Positions 5,739-5,916 of a stretch of DNA of 5,916 bases are shown here, in pieces. The notes below the pieces were generated by a model that did no database searches, was not told where the DNA came from, and saw only the letters and a program-made list of their open reading frames with translations. Position numbers and translations under genes: made by a program. The stretch's first letter is position 1, and each line of letters opens with the position of its first letter. This DNA comes from JBCBEX01 sp039177895 (lineage in GTDB: Bacteria; Bacteroidota; Rhodothermia; Rhodothermales; Rubricoccaceae). The DNA lies in contig JBCDFO010000316.1 in assembly GCA_039177895.1 (NCBI GenBank), positions 1 through 5,916 of the forward strand, in the 5' to 3' direction.

Positions 5739-5916
5739 TCACCGCTGCACAGCCAGCAGCGTGATGTCGTCGAAGGCCGCACCGCCTTGGGTGAACGCCT
5801 CGAGCGCATCCAGCGTGCGGTCCAGGAGTACGTCGGCAGCGTCTGCGTCTGCGGCAAGGTGCGCCAGCAGGCTAGCTTCGGAGAAGAACGCCCCCGTTTC
5901 GTCCTGCGCGTCGGTC
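5739..5916 (-). CDS. SpoIIE/RsbU-type PP2C serine phosphatase, C-terminal end (start outside window)
   Basis: The frame is open from the right edge (first full codon at 5915) to TGA 5739-5741, giving 58 residues with no internal start; the gene begins beyond the window. The fragment reads DETGAFFSEASLLAHL, then a helix-rich stretch with LLDRTLDALEAF, then GGAAFDDITLLAVQR at the very end. This is the usual C-terminal pattern of SpoIIE/RsbU-type PP2C serine phosphatases: a GEFFG-like segment followed by a two-helix stretch and a final DDITL motif whose aspartate binds metal. Such enzymes dephosphorylate anti-sigma-factor antagonists in partner-switching pathways, often behind sensor domains not visible here. 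The family call is likely but rests on a short fragment. It is co-directional with ptsH, 69 bp upstream. Confidence 0.75.
   Translation of the reverse strand, partial: TDAQDETGAFFSEASLLAHLAADADAADVLLDRTLDALEAFTQGGAAFDDITLLAVQR

Noticed and set aside
5446..5857. Minus-strand frames of 98 and 83 residues overlapping ptsH and the phosphatase end
   Set aside because: They are Arg/Pro-rich shadows of the true HPr and SpoIIE-type phosphatase frames.

Overview
The window is GC-rich DNA (roughly two thirds G+C in the best-conserved genes) from a bacterium that is probably a Rhodothermota/Bacteroidota-type organism. This placement is an inference. It rests on an ALDH4A1-like proline catabolic dehydrogenase, a compact DUF2784-type membrane protein of a kind I associate with Bacteroidota, start codons that mostly lack a Shine-Dalgarno sequence, and short tandem repeats at gene boundaries. 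No rRNA, tRNA, CRISPR array, transposase or phage gene was seen.

Plus strand, 1-2133. The window opens inside a 1-pyrroline-5-carboxylate dehydrogenase gene (pruA), of which the C-terminal 294 residues are present with both catalytic residues. A small two-helix membrane protein follows. Its stop codon runs directly into seven perfect copies of the 7-bp unit GGTCGAA. Next come a DUF2784-like membrane protein with a non-ATG start and a small zinc-ribbon protein whose reading frame appears broken by a one-base deletion.

Minus strand, 5916-2108. Reading leftward from the right edge, there is the end of a SpoIIE/RsbU-type PP2C serine phosphatase (window-truncated), ptsH (HPr, with both His15 and Ser46), ptsI (Enzyme I, all catalytic residues) and a 108-residue acidic protein that starts four bases after the ptsI stop. 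After a 115-bp gap holding four copies of the 8-bp unit GTGAGGCG come a small hydrophobic protein and a 157-residue protein of unknown function. The two gene blocks converge and overlap tail to tail by 26 bp at 2108-2133.

Functional reading. HPr and Enzyme I are the general phosphorelay proteins of the PEP phosphotransferase system. No sugar-specific EII component is in the window, so they could serve a transporter encoded elsewhere or a regulatory PTS. An adjacent SpoIIE-type phosphatase and the conserved HPr Ser46 fit a signalling role, but this is inference. The genes are mostly ordinary housekeeping or conserved hypothetical genes. The points most worth a second look are the two different short tandem repeats at gene boundaries, the apparent frameshift in the zinc-ribbon gene, and the small protein coupled to ptsI. 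I found no convincing evidence of a wholly new system.
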